64,000 bases of DNA, taken from positions 186,001 through 250,000 of the forward strand of contig NZ_JAGGLR010000012.1 of assembly GCF_017874715.1 (NCBI RefSeq), written 5' to 3'. The notes beneath the pieces are model-generated. The model worked only from the letters and a program-made list of their open reading frames with translations, was not told the origin of the DNA and made no database searches. The translations under genes were made by a program, and so were the position numbers. Numbering within the stretch: the stretch's first letter is position 1; each line of letters starts with the position of its first letter. Source of the DNA: Streptomyces iranensis. GTDB taxonomy: Bacteria > Actinomycetota > Actinomycetes > Streptomycetales > Streptomycetaceae. This document shows, piece by piece, positions 41,727 through 49,616 of the stretch.

Positions 41727-42761
41727 TCACGGGGCACACACCCGGTCGACGGCGTCGAGAACTCGATCGAGATCGGGCAGGTAGTCACCTTCCGCTCGGG
41801 CCGGCGGATAGGGGATGTTGTAGCCACCGACCCGTTCCACGGGGGCTTCGAGGTCGTAGAAGCAGTGCTCCATGACCGTCGCGGCGATTTCCGCGCCCAG
41901 ACCGACGTTGACGGGCGCCTCGTGGACGACCACGACGCGTCCCGTCTTCGACGCCGAGCGGCACAGTTCGGTGGTATCGAGCGGCGACAGCGAGCGGAGG
42001 TCCAGGACTTCCAGCGAACGGCCTTCGGTGGCGGCGACCTCGGCCACGCCCAGCGCGACCGCGACCGCGGGCCCGTACGCGACCACGGTGGCGTCGGTGC
42101 CCTCGCGCAGGATCCGGGCGCGCCCCAGCGTGTCGCCGTCCACGGGGCGGGCGAGGTCGACCTCGGCCCGGTCCCAGTAGCGGCGCTTCGGCTCGTAGAA
42201 GATGACGGGGTCGTCACACGCGATCGCGGCGCGGAGCATGTCGTACGCGTCCTGAGGATGGCCGCATGCCACGACGCGCAGGCCGGCCGTGTGGCAGAAG
42301 TACGCCTCATTCGACTCGCTGTGGTGCTCGACCGCGCCGATCCCGCCGCCCACCGGGATCCGGATGGTGACCGGAAGCCGCAGCAGCCCGCGGGAGCGGG
42401 CCCGCATCTTCGCCAGCTGGCTGACGATCTGATCGAAGGCAGGGTAGACGAAACCGTCGAACTGGATCTCGCACACCGGTCGGTACCCGCGCAGGGCCAG
42501 GCCGATCGCCGTCCCGACGATTCCCGATTCGGCCAGCGGGGTGTCCACGACACGGTCGCCGAACTCGGCGGCGAGGCCATCGGTCACCCGGAACACCCCG
42601 CCCAGGGAGGCGATGTCCTCGCCGAGCAGAACCGCCCGCTCGTCGTCGCGCATCGCCTGCCGCAGGCCCTCGTTCAGCGCGCGTCCGAGCGTGGTCGTGG
42701 TGGCCGTGGTGGCCGTCGTGGTCATGGTGGCCGTCGTGGTCGTGGTGGCCGTCGTGGTCAC
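41727..42761 (-). CDS. Branched-chain 2-oxoacid dehydrogenase E1 beta subunit
   Basis: 344 residues from the GTG that overlaps the E1alpha stop (GTGA). The transketolase-like pyrimidine domain shows VLLGEDIASLGGVFRVTDGL, with the ThDP-activating Glu in PLAESGIVGTAIG, and HHSESNEAYFCHTAGL; the C-terminal domain has VVHEAPVNVGLGAEI. The first ~24 residues are almost only Thr, Ala and Met, encoded by tandem 18-bp repeats, and do not belong to the fold. The ATG at codon 13 could be the ancestral start. Confidence 0.92.
   Translation of the reverse strand: MTTTATTTTTATMTTTATTATTTTLGRALNEGLRQAMRDDERAVLLGEDIASLGGVFRVTDGLAAEFGDRVVDTPLAESGIVGTAIGLALRGYRPVCEIQFDGFVYPAFDQIVSQLAKMRARSRGLLRLPVTIRIPVGGGIGAVEHHSESNEAYFCHTAGLRVVACGHPQDAYDMLRAAIACDDPVIFYEPKRRYWDRAEVDLARPVDGDTLGRARILREGTDATVVAYGPAVAVALGVAEVAATEGRSLEVLDLRSLSPLDTTELCRSASKTGRVVVVHEAPVNVGLGAEIAATVMEHCFYDLEAPVERVGGYNIPYPPARAEGDYLPDLDRVLDAVDRVCAP
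42708..42761 (-). repeat. Three 18-bp tandem repeats over the E1beta start
   Basis: On the plus strand the unit GGTGGCCGTCGTGGTCAT is repeated at 42708, 42726 and 42744 with changes only in the last bases. In coding sense each unit starts with a (potential) start codon, GTG, ACG or ATG, followed by ACCACGACGGCCACC. Confidence 0.88.
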
Positions 42762-43849
42762 AGGAAGGACTCCAGATACGTCTCGAAACCCTCGCGTTCG
42801 CGTCGCAGGGCCTCGGTCTCCTCACACAAGGTGTTGCGGAAGGTGTCGCTCAGGGACGGCTCGGGAAGCGCACGGCACTCCTCGCGCGTCCGCGCCGCGA
42901 GCTCCTCGGACTCGGACGCGACCGTGGCGAAGTAGTCCTCGTCGGCCCAGCCGCGCGCCGTGAGCAGAAGGCGCACGCGTTCCACGGGGTCGTGTGCCTC
43001 CCACCGGGCGAGCTCGGCCTGGTCGCGATAGCGCTTGGGATCGTCCGACGTGCTGTGTCCTGACATGCGATATGTGTGCGCTTCGATGAGCCCGGGTGCT
43101 CCCCCCGCCCGGACCCGCTCGACCATGGCTCGCGTGGCGGCGTGGACGGCCAGTACGTCATTGCCGTCCACGGACACCGCGTCGAGTCCGAACCCCTTCG
43201 CACGTTCGCTCAGCGGGCCGGCGTACTGCCTGCTCGCGGGTGTCGAGATCGCCCATCCGTTGTTCTGGCAGAAGAACACGATGGGTGCCGATGTCACCGC
43301 CGCCCAGTTGAGCGCCTCGCTGGCGTCCCCCTGGCTGGACGCACCGTCACCGAAGTAGGTGAGCACGACGCTGTCGGCGGCGTCGTACCGTACGCCCATC
43401 GCATAGCCGACCGCGTGCAGTGTCTGCGTGGCCAGCACAAGGCTGTAGATGTGGAAGTGATATCGCTCGGGGTCCCATGAGCCATGGCTCGCGCCGCGCC
43501 ACTGCGACAGCAGTTCCGTCGGTGAGATCCCGCGGCACAGGGCCGCCACGTGTTCACGGTAGGACGGGAAGACCCGGTCGTCCGCTCGAAGAGCGCGGAT
43601 CGACCCGGCCTGGGCCGCTTCCTGTCCGAGGGACATCAGCCAGAGTCCGAGCTCACCCTGGCGTTGCAGGGAGTACGCCTCCTGGTCGAAGCGGCGCCCG
43701 AGCACCATGTCGCGGTACAGCCCGCGTACCAGTTCGCCGGTCACGTCGAGCATGTCCGCGGCCGCCGGTTCGTTCAGCGTCCCGGCGGGATCGACCAACC
43801 GCAGGCCGTCGTCGGCGCGGGCCGCCGCGGGTGCCGTGTCCGTACTCAT
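42758..43849 (-). CDS. Branched-chain 2-oxoacid dehydrogenase E1 alpha subunit
   Basis: 363 residues. The ThDP-binding motif is YFGDGASSQGDASEALN, followed at the expected distance by FFCQNNGWAIS. The substrate/phosphorylation-loop-like HTYRMSGHSTSDDPKRYR and N-terminal SLGQEAAQAGSIRAL are typical. With E1beta it decarboxylates 2-oxoacids from Val, Leu and Ile, producing branched acyl-CoA starters for fatty acids and polyketides. The ATG overlaps the stop of the ACT-domain gene (ATGA). Confidence 0.93.
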   Translation of the reverse strand: MSTDTAPAAARADDGLRLVDPAGTLNEPAAADMLDVTGELVRGLYRDMVLGRRFDQEAYSLQRQGELGLWLMSLGQEAAQAGSIRALRADDRVFPSYREHVAALCRGISPTELLSQWRGASHGSWDPERYHFHIYSLVLATQTLHAVGYAMGVRYDAADSVVLTYFGDGASSQGDASEALNWAAVTSAPIVFFCQNNGWAISTPASRQYAGPLSERAKGFGLDAVSVDGNDVLAVHAATRAMVERVRAGGAPGLIEAHTYRMSGHSTSDDPKRYRDQAELARWEAHDPVERVRLLLTARGWADEDYFATVASESEELAARTREECRALPEPSLSDTFRNTLCEETEALRREREGFETYLESFL

Positions 43850-44436
43850 CGCTGCCCCCAGGTGTGGCCACGGTCCGTGGCGGTGTGCTTCCGGAGCGGA
43901 CGCGGAATCCGCAGCGGCGCCGCCATCACGAGTTCCCGGATGGTGAAGCCGGAAAGCGCTTTGACGAGGTCATCGACACGGGCGGGCTCCGCCGCGGTGA
44001 AGACGGTGCAGCGGGTCCGGTCGGCTTCCACGATCTCGGCGGAGAACGCACGGGCGATGGCGACGGCTTCGGCGAGCCGGCCTTCGGGAAAGGCGACCGT
44101 GACGAACGCCCCGCGCCGGTTGTGCGACGTGTCGTCGGAGAGGCGGATGACCTTGACGACGTCGGATGAGCGGTTCAGGAACTTGACGAGCTGCTGCAAC
44201 CTGACGTCGTCCGCCGTGTCCACCTCGATGGTGATCCTCCGCAGCCCGTCGACGGGCGCGGCGATGTCCATGGTGACCACGTCGAACTGGCGATGGGCCA
44301 GGATCGAGGCGATCCGGGCGACCGCCAGGGGCGTGGCGAGGACATCGAGTCGCAGCACGGCACCGGCCTGGTGCCTGCCTGGCTTCACGGTTTCGGAGGG
44401 GGCAACGTGTGTTGCCGGTTGTGTCGACGCTGACAT
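43846..44436 (-). CDS. ACT-domain protein resembling acetolactate synthase small subunit
   Basis: 196 residues. Residues about 25-100 read as an IlvH/IlvN-type ACT domain: ILAHRQFDVVTMDIAAP, RITIEVDTADDVRLQQLVKF, DVVKVIRLSDD. A second alpha/beta region follows (EIVEADRTRCTVFTAAE). In acetolactate synthase these domains bind Val. No synthase large subunit is nearby; the gene instead leads the 2-oxoacid dehydrogenase operon and overlaps E1alpha. A role as branched-chain amino acid sensor for that complex is possible (inference). The start ATG has only a weak ribosome site. Confidence 0.78.
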   Translation of the reverse strand: MSASTQPATHVAPSETVKPGRHQAGAVLRLDVLATPLAVARIASILAHRQFDVVTMDIAAPVDGLRRITIEVDTADDVRLQQLVKFLNRSSDVVKVIRLSDDTSHNRRGAFVTVAFPEGRLAEAVAIARAFSAEIVEADRTRCTVFTAAEPARVDDLVKALSGFTIRELVMAAPLRIPRPLRKHTATDRGHTWGQR

Positions 44437-44474
44437 GCGGGACACCGTTTCAGGGGCCCGGTCCGTCCACAACG

Positions 44475-44563
44475 AAAGTGTGCGCAGCGATGCGGAACAC
44501 GCTCCTCCTGGGCAGTCCGGCCGGGGCGGGAGTGAGTGTTGGGGGAAGTGCTGCTTACACTTT
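44475..44563. promoter_or_regulatory. Lrp-type sites in the divergent ACT/Lrp promoter region
   Basis: AAAGTGT (44475-44481) and ACACTTT (44557-44563) are perfect inverted copies, one near each divergent gene. The second is also part of a local dyad AAGTG-N7-CACTT (44546-44562). This arrangement fits an Lrp/AsnC protein bridging two sites. Confidence 0.5.
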
Positions 44564-44567
44564 TGGC

Positions 44568-45029
44568 ATGTCGGCACCCGTACATCTCGACTCGGTCGAT
44601 CTGCAGATCCTGGAGTTGCTGCGAGCCGACGGGCGGCGCACCGTTCGGGACATCGCACGCCTGGTGCAGCTCTCCCCGGCGCCGGTGCGCCGGCGCATCG
44701 CACGCCTGGAGGAGTCGGGAATCATCACCGGCTACACGATCACCACGGATCAGGCCAAGCTGGGTCAGGGCCTTCAGGCGGTCACGGAGCTGCGTTTCAC
44801 GGGTGACACCGATATCCACGACATCGTGGAGTTCGCGTCGACCCTGCCGGAGGTCGACGAGGTGCTGACGCTCACCGGCGATGTGGACGCGCTGGTCAGG
44901 TTGCATGTCGACAGCGTCGATGACCTGCAGAAAGTGGTCAATCGTCTGCGCCGTAAGGGGGTTGGTGTGCTCCAGACGAAGACGCTGATCGTCATCGACT
45001 CCTGGCAGCGCGGAGCGCCCATGCCCTGA
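44568..45029 (+). CDS. Lrp/AsnC-family regulator
   Basis: 153 residues. The HTH reads LDSVDLQILELLRADGRRTV, RDIARLVQLSPAPVRRRIARL and GIITGYT; the C-terminal RAM domain shows GDTDIHDIVEF, VLTLTGDVDALVRLHV and LQTKTLIVID. Such proteins bind amino acids at the RAM-domain interfaces. It is divergent from the ACT-E1-E2 operon and matches the BkdR-type control of branched-chain 2-oxoacid dehydrogenases. The ATG lacks a clear ribosome site. Confidence 0.9.
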   Translation: MSAPVHLDSVDLQILELLRADGRRTVRDIARLVQLSPAPVRRRIARLEESGIITGYTITTDQAKLGQGLQAVTELRFTGDTDIHDIVEFASTLPEVDEVLTLTGDVDALVRLHVDSVDDLQKVVNRLRRKGVGVLQTKTLIVIDSWQRGAPMP

Positions 45030-45081
45030 AGTATTCGGAGAACCGCGGCCCTGGACACTCCCGGCGCAGTGACCTACTTTT

Positions 45082-45100
45082 CTACTGGTCCGACCAGTAG
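45082..45100. promoter_or_regulatory. GntR/FadR-type operator, perfect palindrome
   Basis: CTACTGGTCCGACCAGTAG is a perfect 19-bp palindrome containing TGGTC-N-GACCA, the common operator of FadR-subfamily GntR proteins. It lies 36 bases before the MHS transporter ATG. Confidence 0.85.
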
Positions 45101-45135
45101 CTAGGTCGCACAAACCACGTCTCAGGGAGGCCCAC

Positions 45136-46458
45136 ATGCCCACGACCGCCAGACCCCCGAACGTGGCGCAGACCGATACCGTGCCGTCCGGCCACAGCGC
45201 ACGCCGTGCGGTCGTCGCCGGTGGTATCGGCAACTTCATCGAGTGGTACGACTACGGCGTCTACGCCGCGCTCAGTCCGGTGATCTCGTCGCTGTTCTTT
45301 CCGAGCGAGTCCACCGTGGCCTCGACGCTGTCGACGTTCGCGGTGTTCGGCGTCGGCTTCGTGGTCCGGCCGCTGGGCGGGCTGTTCTTCGGGCAGCTCG
45401 GCGACCGGCGTGGCCGCCGTACCGCGCTGGCGTGGGCCCTGATCCTGGTGTCGGCGAGCACCCTCGGCATGGGGCTGCTGCCCACGTACGCCGCCGCCGG
45501 GATCGCGGCGCCGTCCCTCCTGGTGCTGCTGCGTCTGCTCCAGGGTTTCTCGGCCGGTGGGGAGTTCACCGGCTCGGCCACGGTGATGACCGAGAACGCC
45601 CCGGTCGGCCGGCGCGGCCGGGTGTCGAGCTGGCAGCAGTTCAGCGTCATCACCGGGACACTGGCCGGCGTCCTGGTCGTCACGGCGATCACCAACCTCG
45701 GCTCGGCCGACGCGCTGGAGAACGGCGGCTGGCGCATCCCGTTCCTGTTGTCGCTTCCACTGGGCGCGATCGGCTTCTACATCCGGTTCCGGATGGAGGA
45801 CACACCCCACTTCCAGGCCCTGCGGGAGGCCGGCGAGGTGGCCGAGCGACCGGCCGCCGAGGCGGTGCGGACGCAGCGCGGCGCGATGTTCACCGCGTTC
45901 TTCTACACCGCTCTGCCGAACATCGGTTTCTACACGTTCCTGACCTACACCCCGACGTTCCTGCACAACGAGGCCGGTCTGAGCCTCGGCGACGCCTACC
46001 TGGCCAATGTCGTCGGGATGGTCGCCTACGCGGCGCTGACGCTGGTCATGGGACGGGTGTCGGACAAGGTGGGCAGGCGGCCGATCCTGATCGCCCACGC
46101 CGCCGTGTTCTTCGTATCGGCGATCCCGATCTACCTCTTGATGTCCCACGGCTCGTTCTGGGCCGCGCTGGTCGCCCAGCTCCCGGCGATGTTGATCATG
46201 GCGTGCTACTCGGGTCCGGGGACGGCGGGCCTGACCGAGCTGTTTCCGACCCGGCTGCGCTACTCCGGCATGGCCCTGCCGTACAACCTCAGCTCGGCGA
46301 TCTTCGGCGGGACCGCCCCGTTCATCGCGACGGGTCTGATCGCATGGCTCGGCACCCCGCTCGCACCGGCGTTCTGGGCGATGGCCGCCGCGATTCCGAC
46401 GCTGATCGTCTATCTGCGGATGCGCGAGACGGCCTTCGAACCGCTGCGGGACCGATGA
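45136..46458 (+). CDS. MFS transporter, metabolite:H+ symporter (MHS) family
   Basis: 440 residues, 12 helices. MHS hallmarks are GNFIEWYDYGVYAALSPVI in helix 1, GFVVRPLGGLFFGQLGDRRGR, RLLQGFSAGGEFTGSA, and the repeat GRVSDKVGRRPIL. Relatives import dicarboxylates, shikimate, proline/betaine or similar compounds with protons. The ATG follows GGGAGGCCCAC. It heads an operon with an SDR and an amidase (both joined by ATGA overlaps) under the FadR-type palindrome, so it probably imports the carboxylate or amide used in the region. Confidence 0.92.
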   Translation: MPTTARPPNVAQTDTVPSGHSARRAVVAGGIGNFIEWYDYGVYAALSPVISSLFFPSESTVASTLSTFAVFGVGFVVRPLGGLFFGQLGDRRGRRTALAWALILVSASTLGMGLLPTYAAAGIAAPSLLVLLRLLQGFSAGGEFTGSATVMTENAPVGRRGRVSSWQQFSVITGTLAGVLVVTAITNLGSADALENGGWRIPFLLSLPLGAIGFYIRFRMEDTPHFQALREAGEVAERPAAEAVRTQRGAMFTAFFYTALPNIGFYTFLTYTPTFLHNEAGLSLGDAYLANVVGMVAYAALTLVMGRVSDKVGRRPILIAHAAVFFVSAIPIYLLMSHGSFWAALVAQLPAMLIMACYSGPGTAGLTELFPTRLRYSGMALPYNLSSAIFGGTAPFIATGLIAWLGTPLAPAFWAMAAAIPTLIVYLRMRETAFEPLRDR

Positions 46459-47225
46459 GCACCGGGAAGGGAGGGCCCGCCGCGGTGGTGACCGGCTCGT
46501 CGTCGGGCATCGGGCGGGCCTGCGCCCTCGCACTCGCACGCACCGGCTGGGACGTGGTCGTGCACGGTCTCGACGCGGACGGTGACCTGGCGCGGGTGGA
46601 GTCGGAGGTGCGGGCCGAGGGCCGTGGCTGCGTCGCGGTGGCGGGCGATGTCGCCGATCCGGCGACCACCCGGGCGCTCGTCGAGGCCGCGGAGTCGGCC
46701 TTCGGACGCGTCGACGGGGTGGTCAGCAACGCGGGCACCGGCATGACCCGCTCGTTCCTCGACATCGACGACGCGGGCTGGCAGGAGCTGTGGGCGGTGC
46801 ACGTCGAGGCCGCCGCCCGGCTGCTGCGCACCGCCCACCCGCTGCTGGCCGCCGACGGGGGCGCGGTGGTGGCGATGTCGAGCCTGGCCGCGGGCCGGGC
46901 GTTGCACGGCCGGACGGGGTACGGCGCGGTGAAGGCGGGTCTCGAGGGACTCGTCCGCCAGCTTGCCGCCGAATGGGCCACCGCCGGGATCCGGGTGAAC
47001 GCGGTCGCCCCGGGCACGATCCGCACACCGCTGGTCGAGCGCAACTTCGCCCGCGGTCTGCTCGACGAACAGGGCGTCCTCGGGCGTACCCCGCTGCGCC
47101 GCCTCGGGTCGCCCGGCGAGGTCGCGTCCGTCGTGCGCTTCCTGCTCTCGGCCGAGGCGTCCTACGTCACGGGCCAGACCCTCGCCGTTGACGGCGGCTG
47201 GTCGATCTTCGGCGGCTGGTCATGA
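46455..47225 (+). CDS. SDR-family oxidoreductase
   Basis: 256 residues. TGSSSGIG lies at 13-20, SNAG follows, MSSLAAGR carries the catalytic Ser, and GYGAVKAG supplies Tyr/Lys. TPLVERNF and TLAVDGGWS are typical of 3-oxoacyl/3-hydroxyacid-type classical SDRs. The start overlaps the MHS transporter stop (ATGA) and its own stop overlaps the amidase start, so the three genes form one tightly coupled operon. It likely oxidises a hydroxy intermediate of the imported compound. Confidence 0.9.
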   Translation: MSTGKGGPAAVVTGSSSGIGRACALALARTGWDVVVHGLDADGDLARVESEVRAEGRGCVAVAGDVADPATTRALVEAAESAFGRVDGVVSNAGTGMTRSFLDIDDAGWQELWAVHVEAAARLLRTAHPLLAADGGAVVAMSSLAAGRALHGRTGYGAVKAGLEGLVRQLAAEWATAGIRVNAVAPGTIRTPLVERNFARGLLDEQGVLGRTPLRRLGSPGEVASVVRFLLSAEASYVTGQTLAVDGGWSIFGGWS

Positions 47226-48721
47226 CCGCCCCCGGTCATTCCCGAACCACGATCGGAGTGAACACCTTGGCGAGCGCCCCTGACGCACAGCAGGACGCAC
47301 CGCAGGACGCACAGCTTGACTCACAGCGGGACGCACAGCGGGACTCACAGCGAATAGACCGGGCCCGGTCCGCCGTGACGGCCACTCGAGAGAGCCTGGA
47401 CCGGATCCGCGACCACGATCCCCGACTGCACGCCTTCCTCACGGTCTGTCCCGAGCGGGCGCTCACCGATGCCGAGGCGGCCGACGCGGCCCCGGATCGC
47501 CCGGGGCCGATGCACGGGATCCCCTTCTCGGTCAAGGACACCTACGCGACCGGCCACGTCCGTACGACATTCGGTTCCGCGGTGTTCGCCGAGCACGTGC
47601 CGGTGCGGGACGCTCCCGTGGTCGCTCGCATCCGGCGCGCGGGGGGAATCCTCGTCGGCAAGACCAACACCCCCGAATTCGCGATCTACATCCGCACGGT
47701 CAACGAACTCCAGCCGGAGACGCTCAACCCGTGGGACCCGGCCCGCATCTGCGGCGGGTCCAGCGGGGGCGCGGCGGCCTCCGTCGCCGCCGGTCTGACC
47801 CCGGTCGCCCTGGGCAGTGACGGGGGAGGATCGGTGCGCATTCCGGCGGCCCTGTGCGGTGTGGTCGGGCTCAAGCCGTCCCGCGGGGCCACGCCGGCCG
47901 GTGGCGGGTTCATCGGCACCCGCCGGTTCTCCGTCCCCGGCCCGCTGGCATTGCGGGTCGCGGACGCCCGTGCGATGTGGCAGGCCATGCGGGGGCCGTG
48001 GGACGCCGAGCGGAGCACGCGCACCTTCGTCGACCGCGATGCCCTGATGCGGTCCGCGCACCCCGGGTGGCGGCTGCGCTGGGTCGCCGACAGCGGCCGG
48101 GACGCCGCCCCCGAGGTGGTCGGGGCGGTCCGCTCCGCGGTGGGACGGCTCGCCCTCCTCGACGACGTCGAGGTCGACGACAGCCGGCTCGGCCTGGACA
48201 CCCCCCGGTTCGCCGAGCCCTTCTACGACGCCATGATGGCCGACCGGCTGGCCACCGGAGGGGACCGGATGATGGCCGACGCGGCCTCGCGCCGGCTCCT
48301 CTCCGGCTACGCACGCCACCACTTCGAGCGGGCGGCCGAGGTCAGCGGCGCGCGGTACTCGGAGTCGCTGGGCCGCGCGGACGCCGCCGCGGACCACCTC
48401 GACACGCTGCTCGACGGCGTCGACTTCCTGGTGACGCCCACCACGGGAGTGATCGCGCCGGAAGGCGCGGGCGGTCCGCCCGACGCGCTGCCCGAGGTCG
48501 CCCGCCGCGAGCTGGTCGCCTACACCTTCCTGGCCAACTACACCGGCTATCCGGCGATCACGGTGCCGTGCGGAACGGTGGCGGGTATGCCGGTGGGGCT
48601 GCAGGTGCTGGGCCGCCCGGGGGCCGAGGACCGGCTCCTGGACGTGGCCGACGCGGTGCAGAACCACGTCTTCCCGCCGCGCGCCGCACCGTGGCCGACG
48701 CGTTCGGCCACGGCCGGGTGA
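47222..48721 (+). CDS. Amidase-signature family amidase
   Basis: 499 residues. The Ser-cisSer-Lys triad is visible: Lys105 in FSVKDTYATG, the Gly/Ser-rich CGGSSGGAAASVAAG around 178-192, and the nucleophile in SDGGGSVRIPAALCG. The C-terminal NYTGYPAITVPCG supports the family. It hydrolyses an amide (or related ester) to acid plus ammonia. Residues about 21-44 are six tetrapeptide repeats of DAQQ/DSQR type encoded by 12-bp DNA repeats, absent from normal family members. It is the last gene of the MHS-SDR-amidase operon and converges with a GntR gene. Confidence 0.92.
   Translation: MTAPGHSRTTIGVNTLASAPDAQQDAPQDAQLDSQRDAQRDSQRIDRARSAVTATRESLDRIRDHDPRLHAFLTVCPERALTDAEAADAAPDRPGPMHGIPFSVKDTYATGHVRTTFGSAVFAEHVPVRDAPVVARIRRAGGILVGKTNTPEFAIYIRTVNELQPETLNPWDPARICGGSSGGAAASVAAGLTPVALGSDGGGSVRIPAALCGVVGLKPSRGATPAGGGFIGTRRFSVPGPLALRVADARAMWQAMRGPWDAERSTRTFVDRDALMRSAHPGWRLRWVADSGRDAAPEVVGAVRSAVGRLALLDDVEVDDSRLGLDTPRFAEPFYDAMMADRLATGGDRMMADAASRRLLSGYARHHFERAAEVSGARYSESLGRADAAADHLDTLLDGVDFLVTPTTGVIAPEGAGGPPDALPEVARRELVAYTFLANYTGYPAITVPCGTVAGMPVGLQVLGRPGAEDRLLDVADAVQNHVFPPRAAPWPTRSATAG
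47282..47353 (+). repeat. Six 12-bp tandem repeats inside the amidase N-terminus
   Basis: Consensus GACGCACAGCGG, six degenerate copies in frame, coding DAQQ-DAPQ-DAQL-DSQR-DAQR-DSQR. Confidence 0.92.
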
Positions 48722-48728
48722 GGTGGGC

Positions 48729-49490
48729 TCAGTGGTCGCGCGAGTTCCGCACGTCCGGCTCGAGCAACACCGCGAGTCGGTGCCGCTGCTCCTCGTCGAG
48801 GGCGCCGGAGTAGGCGTCGTACAGGGTCTGGCTGGCCAGTCGGGCCGCGGTGTCGCCGTCGTGCCCGGCGATCGCGGCGAGGATGCGGCGGTGGTCGGCG
48901 ATGAACTCCCGCCGCATCCGCGACGCACCGCCGGATGGGCCGACGGCCCCGGCCACCAGATCGAGGGTGGCGTCCTGAATCACGCCGCCCACCATGCCGA
49001 GCACGCGATTCCCGGCCGCCTCCCGGACGACCACGTGGAAGCCGTCGTCCGCCGCGGCGAAGGTGGCGGCGTCGGTGGCGGCCTCCATCGCCTCGATCGC
49101 CGCCTCCATCCGCTCGAGGTGCTCATCCGTCCGCAGATGAGCCGCGAGCCGGTTGGCGGCGGCTCCGGCGATGATCCGGTACTGGACGAGGTCCACCACC
49201 GGGATCTCCTCCATCCGTACCGCGCCCCGCAGCATCCGGGTCAGGCCCGGGGTCACCGAGCCGCAGACCTCGGGCCCGCTCCGGCTGCCCGGACTGGTCC
49301 GCACCAGGCCCATGCTCTCCAGGATCCGCAGCGCCTCACGGACCGTGGACCGGCCCACCCCGAAGTCCTCGACCAGCGTCCGCTCGGGCGGCAGGAAGTC
49401 ACCGGGGGCGTACTCGCCGGCGTAGATCGCCGACTCGATCTGCTGGACGACCGCCTCGAAGGCCCGCTTCTTGTCTACCGGCGTGAACAT
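48729..49490 (-). CDS. GntR-family regulator, FadR/FCD subfamily (first)
   Basis: 253 residues from ATG with GGGGAGCG upstream. The N-terminal winged HTH reads AFEAVVQQIESAIYAG, PPERTLVEDFGVGRSTVREALRIL and GLVRTSPG. The FCD domain has metal-site-like Asp/His residues in ADDGFHVVVREAAGN and DHRRILAAIAGHD. It is divergent from the deacetylase-SDR operon across a TGGTC/GACCA-type site. It is a likely repressor released by a carboxylate metabolite, and may recognise all three palindromes of the region. Confidence 0.92.
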   Translation of the reverse strand: MFTPVDKKRAFEAVVQQIESAIYAGEYAPGDFLPPERTLVEDFGVGRSTVREALRILESMGLVRTSPGSRSGPEVCGSVTPGLTRMLRGAVRMEEIPVVDLVQYRIIAGAAANRLAAHLRTDEHLERMEAAIEAMEAATDAATFAAADDGFHVVVREAAGNRVLGMVGGVIQDATLDLVAGAVGPSGGASRMRREFIADHRRILAAIAGHDGDTAARLASQTLYDAYSGALDEEQRHRLAVLLEPDVRNSRDH

Positions 49491-49553
49491 CGCTCCCCAG
49501 TCCCGTCGTCCCCCGGGCCGCGCCCCACACGGCCACATACTCAACCTAGCAGC

Positions 49554-49564
49554 TGTTCAGACCA
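49554..49564. promoter_or_regulatory. GntR/FadR-type operator, one mismatch
   Basis: TGTTCAGACCA, i.e. TGGTC-T-GAACA on the other strand, is the TGGTC-N-GACCA pattern with one change. It lies between the divergent GntR gene and the deacetylase gene, 53 bases before the latter. Confidence 0.6.
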
Positions 49565-49616
49565 CAATTCCCAGCAGGGACGGACGTCCCGCGCGGATCC
49601 AGCCAGGAGCACATCG

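Noticed and set aside
43846..44436. Calling this gene ilvN/ilvH outright
   Set aside because: No acetolactate synthase catalytic gene is adjacent and the context is 2-oxoacid dehydrogenase, so the symbol would mislead.
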